Of a stretch of 64,000 nucleotides of DNA, positions 52,601 through 58,600 are shown one piece after another. The notes under the pieces are model-generated. The model made no database searches, was not told the origin of the DNA, and worked only from the letters and a program-made list of their open reading frames with translations. Location of the stretch: contig JBAMJV010004307.1 in the NCBI GenBank assembly GCA_037951105.1, positions 91,595-155,594 on the forward strand, written 5' to 3'. Every line of letters begins with the position of its first letter. Within the stretch, counting starts at the first letter, position 1. This DNA is from Echinarachnius parma. Its lineage: Eukaryota; Echinodermata; Echinoidea; Clypeasteroida; Echinarachniidae. The position numbers and the translations under genes are program-made.

Positions 52601-55600
52601 TAAGCTCATGTAATAAACTTGGTATCCCTGTCACTCACTAGTAAAGTATTATGCACAGTTCAAACCTACATAATTATCTTGTGCCCCATATCAACTTCAT
52701 GGGGAGCGAACCAGCTACTAAAAAATCAGTTAAAGTCTACAATAAAATGACTTACGGGCAGCATGGCCTCGGCCCACTCCCCATGGCCTCTCTGAAGGAT
52801 CTTCATGCGTTCCAGCTCGCTACAGATCTGGACCAGGTCTCCTATCTGGAACTGGGAACTGACCGCAGGCTCGTTGGTCCGAACGGTCATGTTCACTGCG
52901 TTGCTAGGGTTGACCTTTGTCAGGACAGCTGGATTGAATGTCCATCTAAGGGATGAATTCATGAACAAAATGAGAGTTGGTTGAAAAACATAATTAACCC
53001 CAAGTTTCTTATTTGGAACTGGGAACTGACCACAGGGTCGTTGGTCCGAACGGTCATGTTCACTGCATTGCTAGGGTTGACCTTTGACCTTTGTCAGGAC
53101 AGCAGGATTGAAAGTCCATCTGTAGCAAGGATACGTAAAAAACAAATTGCAAATGGGAATTAATGCTAGGTCTCCTATCTCGAACTGGGAACTGACCACT
53201 GGATCGTTGACAAGTCTGAACGGTCATGTTCACTGCATTGCTGGGGTTGACCTTAGACCTTCGTCAGGACGGCAGGATTGAACGCCCATCTGAGGCATAA
53301 ATTTGTGAACAAAATTACAGTTTGTTGAAAATCAAAATTAATGCTGATTCTCATTTTTGGATCTGGGAACTGACCGCAGGGTCGTTGGTCCGCACGGTCA
53401 TGTTCACTGCATTGCTGGGGTTGACCTTTGTCAGGACAGCAGGATTGAAGGTCCATCTGTCGTATGGATACAAGGAAAACATTTAGAGTTTGTTGCAAAG
53501 TGTAATCTATGCAGAGTCTCCTTTTTGGAACTGGGAACTGACCGCAGGGTTGTTGGTCCGAACGGTCATGTTCACTGCGTTGCTCGGGTTGACCTTCGTC
53601 AGGACAGCTGGATTGAATGTCCATCTAAGGGATGAATTCATGAACAATTAGAGGATGTTGAAAAAAATAATTAACCCCAAGTCTCTTATTTGGAACTGGG
53701 AACTGACCGCAGGGTCATCGGTATGAACAGCTATGTTCACTGTATTGCTTGGGTTGAGTTTTGTCAGGGAAGCTGGGTTGAAAGTCCATCTGTGGCATGT
53801 TTATGTGAAAGAAAATGAAGCGTTTTGTTGCAAAGTGCAAATAACATCAGGGCCCTGTTGTAGAAAGAGCTGCAATTGTTTGTACAGTTGAAAGACAGAT
53901 CATGTGACTAAATGCGCAAATCTGATTGCTGTGTTTCAAACAGATTAAACTGTACACCAATTAACAAAATACCAAAATTACAAGACACTAAACAAACTTA
54001 GAAAATAACACAGCTTGCTTAATTACACCGGAAGCCCATGTATCTATCACTTTAATAATAAAAATAATATATACCATTTTTTAAAGCGCCATGTTATACA
54101 GGGTGGCACAAAAGAAACGGAACGGGGCACTTTCCAAAATAAAATAATAAAATGATTATGTCCATAGGATAGAGTGTCTTTTCCAATGAAAAATGATACC
54201 AAGAACAGTCATTTTGGTCGTGTAATTTTTGTTTTAGGGCGCTGTGAGTAACACCATGTCATGTTCCCTTTTTTGTCAATTTTTACCAAGTCAGTGCCTG
54301 ATAAATGAGACTTACTGCCCGACATACCATTGAACACGCGAGTATTCCGCGCGACATTGTTAGTGTGCATTCAGCTGTGTGCCGAGCGGTGCCGAGAGAA
54401 TGGGCATAATTGGTCAATAGTATGACGGGCAGTAAGTCTCATTTATCAGACACTGACTTGGTAAAAATTGACAAAAACAGGAACCTGACATGGTCTAACT
54501 CAAAGCGCTCTAAAACAAAAACTACACGTCCAAAATTACTTTTCTTGGTATCGTTGTTCATTGGAAAGGACACCCTATCCCATGGACATGTTCATTTTGT
54601 TACTTTATTTTGGGAAGTGCCCCGTTCCGTTTTTTGGGGGCCACCCTGTATAGGTACTCTATTCAGAGGCGCATTATTACCCTTAGTCATAAGGTACAGT
54701 TCAAACCTGCATAATTATCTTGTGCACCATCTCAACTCCCAGGGGAGCATACTAGCCCAAGCTGCTCTACTATATAAGGCGCTACAGGATAATTTAACAC
54801 CCAACCAAGTTCCCATTTGTACTCCTGGGTAGAGGATTAAATGCCTTGCTGTAAGAAATAAAATGCCAGGGCATCGATTGGGTTCGAACGCGGCTCCCGA
54901 GATTAGAAGACAAGCGCTTATACGATCGTGCCACAACACCTTCACTTCGCCTCTGTCTCGTCAGTTTAAATTGTATTTAAAACAGAGGAGTAAAACTCAC
55001 CTGTTCCCGCTCGGATATGACACGACGACATCGTGGTCCTCATCAATGCCCACCACGGTCCCCGTGGTTCCCAGAGTCTCCTGAATAAATGGAAGGAAAT
55101 CATATGGGACAAATGTTAGACATAATAATAATAATATTTAATATTTACATTTCCCAAAATCTACCTCTAAAAGTGCTTGAAGCGCATAAAACAAAGAGTA
55201 AATAATAATAATAATATTTAATAGTTATATTGCACAATATCTACCTAAAAAGGTGCTCAAAGCTTATAAAACAAAGAAAGAGTAATGTTTTAATGTACAA
55301 TATTTGTTATTTAAAATTTGTGATAAAAAATGGATGAGGCTTGACATAAAATTAAAAGAGAAATTATTGTCAGTTATACTAATTTTGAAGAATGTATATA
55401 TACAGTTTGTATATATGCCAAATCAGCCCCCCTCAAAAAATCTAGTAATATTTTACTGACCGATCTGTATAAGTTACAAGCCCTCAGTCAAGCATCCACA
55501 CTAACTTTTTTACTACTTGCTCATACGGGCAAGTAAAATCATAAATTTTCTAATTGTACTTGCCCAAACAGAAAATGTACTTGCCTCCTAAAAACAATAT

Positions 55601-58600
55601 GAAAAGACAACAATTGATTGTGCTCCTGTAGCTAATACTGCTTGCCGAATTTCTCTCTTGTTTCTAGATTCACACTTAAGGAAATACCATTTTCTCTCGT
55701 AGTTGAACAGAAATGTTAGTTGCCTGATTCAGGCAAACAAACTAGACCACTTTGAAATGTTACTTGCCCGACATGAATTTGTACTTTCCCAGGACAATAG
55801 GGCAAGTGCTAGTGTCGAGCCCTGCCTGACTATGCACTTACTTCAAACATGCCATCCGTCCAGCCTCCGTGACCATGCTGTAGGGTCTGGACTATCTCCA
55901 GGTCCAGGTCTACGTTGACTTGGTCTCCCAGCGAGAACAGACCATGGACCCCACGACTCCCAGGACCCTGCTCGCCTAGTGTAACACAACACACAATTTA
56001 ACAAGGGTAAGAAATTAGTCAAATACTGTGTCTTTCATTAATTTAATGATGGCACCAGGGTAATAATTTGTCCTTCAAATCAGAATGTTTCCCTTCCCCC
56101 TTACTTCTCAAATAAGAGCAAAATAGTAATACAGCGACTAATATAATACAGTATCATATGTGACCTTCTCTAACACTTTCGGTATTTCATCGGAAATATC
56201 AAAATTGAGATTTTTAGCGTTATGAATTCTCTAGGATTTCAGCTTTAAAATGATGTACAACTTGATACATATAAGTTTGTTGAAGGCCAGAAAAACGCAT
56301 GGATTATTGCACCATTTACACAATTATTATCCCGTTCATTTTACACAATTATTCTTCCAGTCATAGGATAAGATGCCAGCCCACAAATAAAACAACAATA
56401 CTGTCAGAAGATTTAGGCCTTTAGCTCACCAAGATTCGGCAGATGATCTCTGTAGAAGTAGCCACCCTTTGAATCACTGACCACCTTCAGATCACTCTGT
56501 GTGTTAAACAAAAAGAAATAATCAATATCAAAGTGACCCATTGACTTTGTAAGATTTCTCCAAAAGTGATATTTGGGAATTCAGTCATATACCAATATCA
56601 CTGCACGATAAGTTCTAAATTATGTGTGAAAGCTTTGTAGAAACATATTTTACACTGTTTTACTTAGTTTTAAAAAAGTGAAAATTTATGGCAGATTTTA
56701 TCCAGATCGTTCACCCAAATTCAGATACAATGAACAATCAAAGTATCCAAATTTGAATATTTCTGATTACCATTGCAAAGTGTCCAAAAACGTTTGCAAT
56801 TTTTATCTTGAATGTCTTCATAATTAGGGAGTCATTTGAAAAAATTCATTACCCTTTAACATTGTAAGATTTCTCCAAAAGTGATATTTGACACTTCAGT
56901 CATATACCAATATCACTGCAAGATAGTTCTAAATTATGTGTGAAAGTTTTGTAGAAACATCTTCAACACTGTTTACTTAGTTTTCACAAAAGTAAAAATT
57001 GATTTTATTGATTTTATCCAGATCGTTCACCCAAATTCAGATACAATGAACGATCAAAGTATCCAAATTTGAATATTTCTGATTACCATCGCAAAGTGTC
57101 CTGAAACACTTTCAATTTTAATCTTGAATATCTTTATTATTAGGGAGTCATTTGTTAAATCAAAACCCGTGTCATTCTTCTGTTACCATATGAAGCCAAA
57201 CAACAAGGTAAAAGAGGAGTGTGAAAGAACTAAAGTGATTTTGGTTGAATTTGACAAAAGTTATTGGATCACTTTAAAGGGGAATTCCAGTAAGTTATTG
57301 TCTAACAGAATAATGAGAGGAATAATTTGAAAGAATCAGATAAAAACGGACAACAAATACAAGAATTATGCATACTTGAACATTATGTCAAAATGAGCAA
57401 TAGTTTCGAAATTCCTCCCTATTCCAACATCAACAAATTTTTTTTTTTTCACAAATTCATTCAGGAATAATGACAGGCCAAATACATGTTAAAGCTCATA
57501 AAATGGATTTGCAAAAAAGACAACTTGATTTTGTTGAATATTGATGAAACTTGTGAACAGAAAAGCACAATCATAAATTATGTACTGTTCAAAATATCTA
57601 TCTAACCTATGTCTCTCCACTGCAGAATGAACGCCTCTTTATCACCATTCCATTTTCTTCTTTTTTGTGCTTGTTGCATCCATGTAACACCCCCAAATTC
57701 TTTGACTTCATCCATCCAACGTCTACTCTGTCTGCCTCTTTGTCTGGTTTGTGTTCTTGGTGTCTAATTTGTGATAATTTGTGTCCACCTGTTGTCTTTT
57801 ACGTCTTGCAAGGTGGCCTGCCCATCTCAATTTCTTTGTTTTTATTTCCTGTATGATATCCCTGGCATTTGTTTTCTTTCTCAAAATATAAACTGATTCA
57901 AATCAAAGAGGTATATTAAAATGCACTAACCATGCCCTCGTAGCCGACTCTGTACAGGTTCTTGGCTCCGTTGTCCCACATGACATACGCCGCGCTCCTG
58001 GGGCTGGTAGCACTCCAATCCTGCGTCTCCGTCACCTTGCCTCTCCGCGACATCCCACCATCCTGATCCTCCCACTCCCAGTCAACCCCGCGCACGACGC
58101 GCGCCCCGGGATAAATCCCTCGCGCCATTATCTTCTTGCTCTTGCGACGTGGCTCCAATAATACTCTGTAAAAGAAAAAGGATATGACATGGTAATAAAG
58201 CACATTTATAAGCTCTGGAATAAAGCCCAGTCAACCCCATGCATCAGAGAAGCTCCATCCCTCTGTTGTGATCCTCCCACTCCCAGTCGACCCTGAAGCA
58301 CCACGCGTGCCACAGCACTACGAACTATTGCACGAACGGATGGCTTCCGGGTTTGCTTCCGGGTTTCGTCGAGCGAGCGACGTATTCATCTAATTACGTG
58401 ACGTCACTACTACGGCAGCATCGGGCCGAATTTTATGAATGAAATGGATGCGCATGCGCACTAGCTTACCCCTACATCTGCGTGCGGTGTGCTACAAGAT
58501 TCTGCTTGCAACTGTGCTTCATCTGGTACCAAACTCGGCCTAGTTTCCACTTTTCTTCTATTTTTCACGATTTTTTGAAAGTGCTGTTCAAGAGCGGAAA

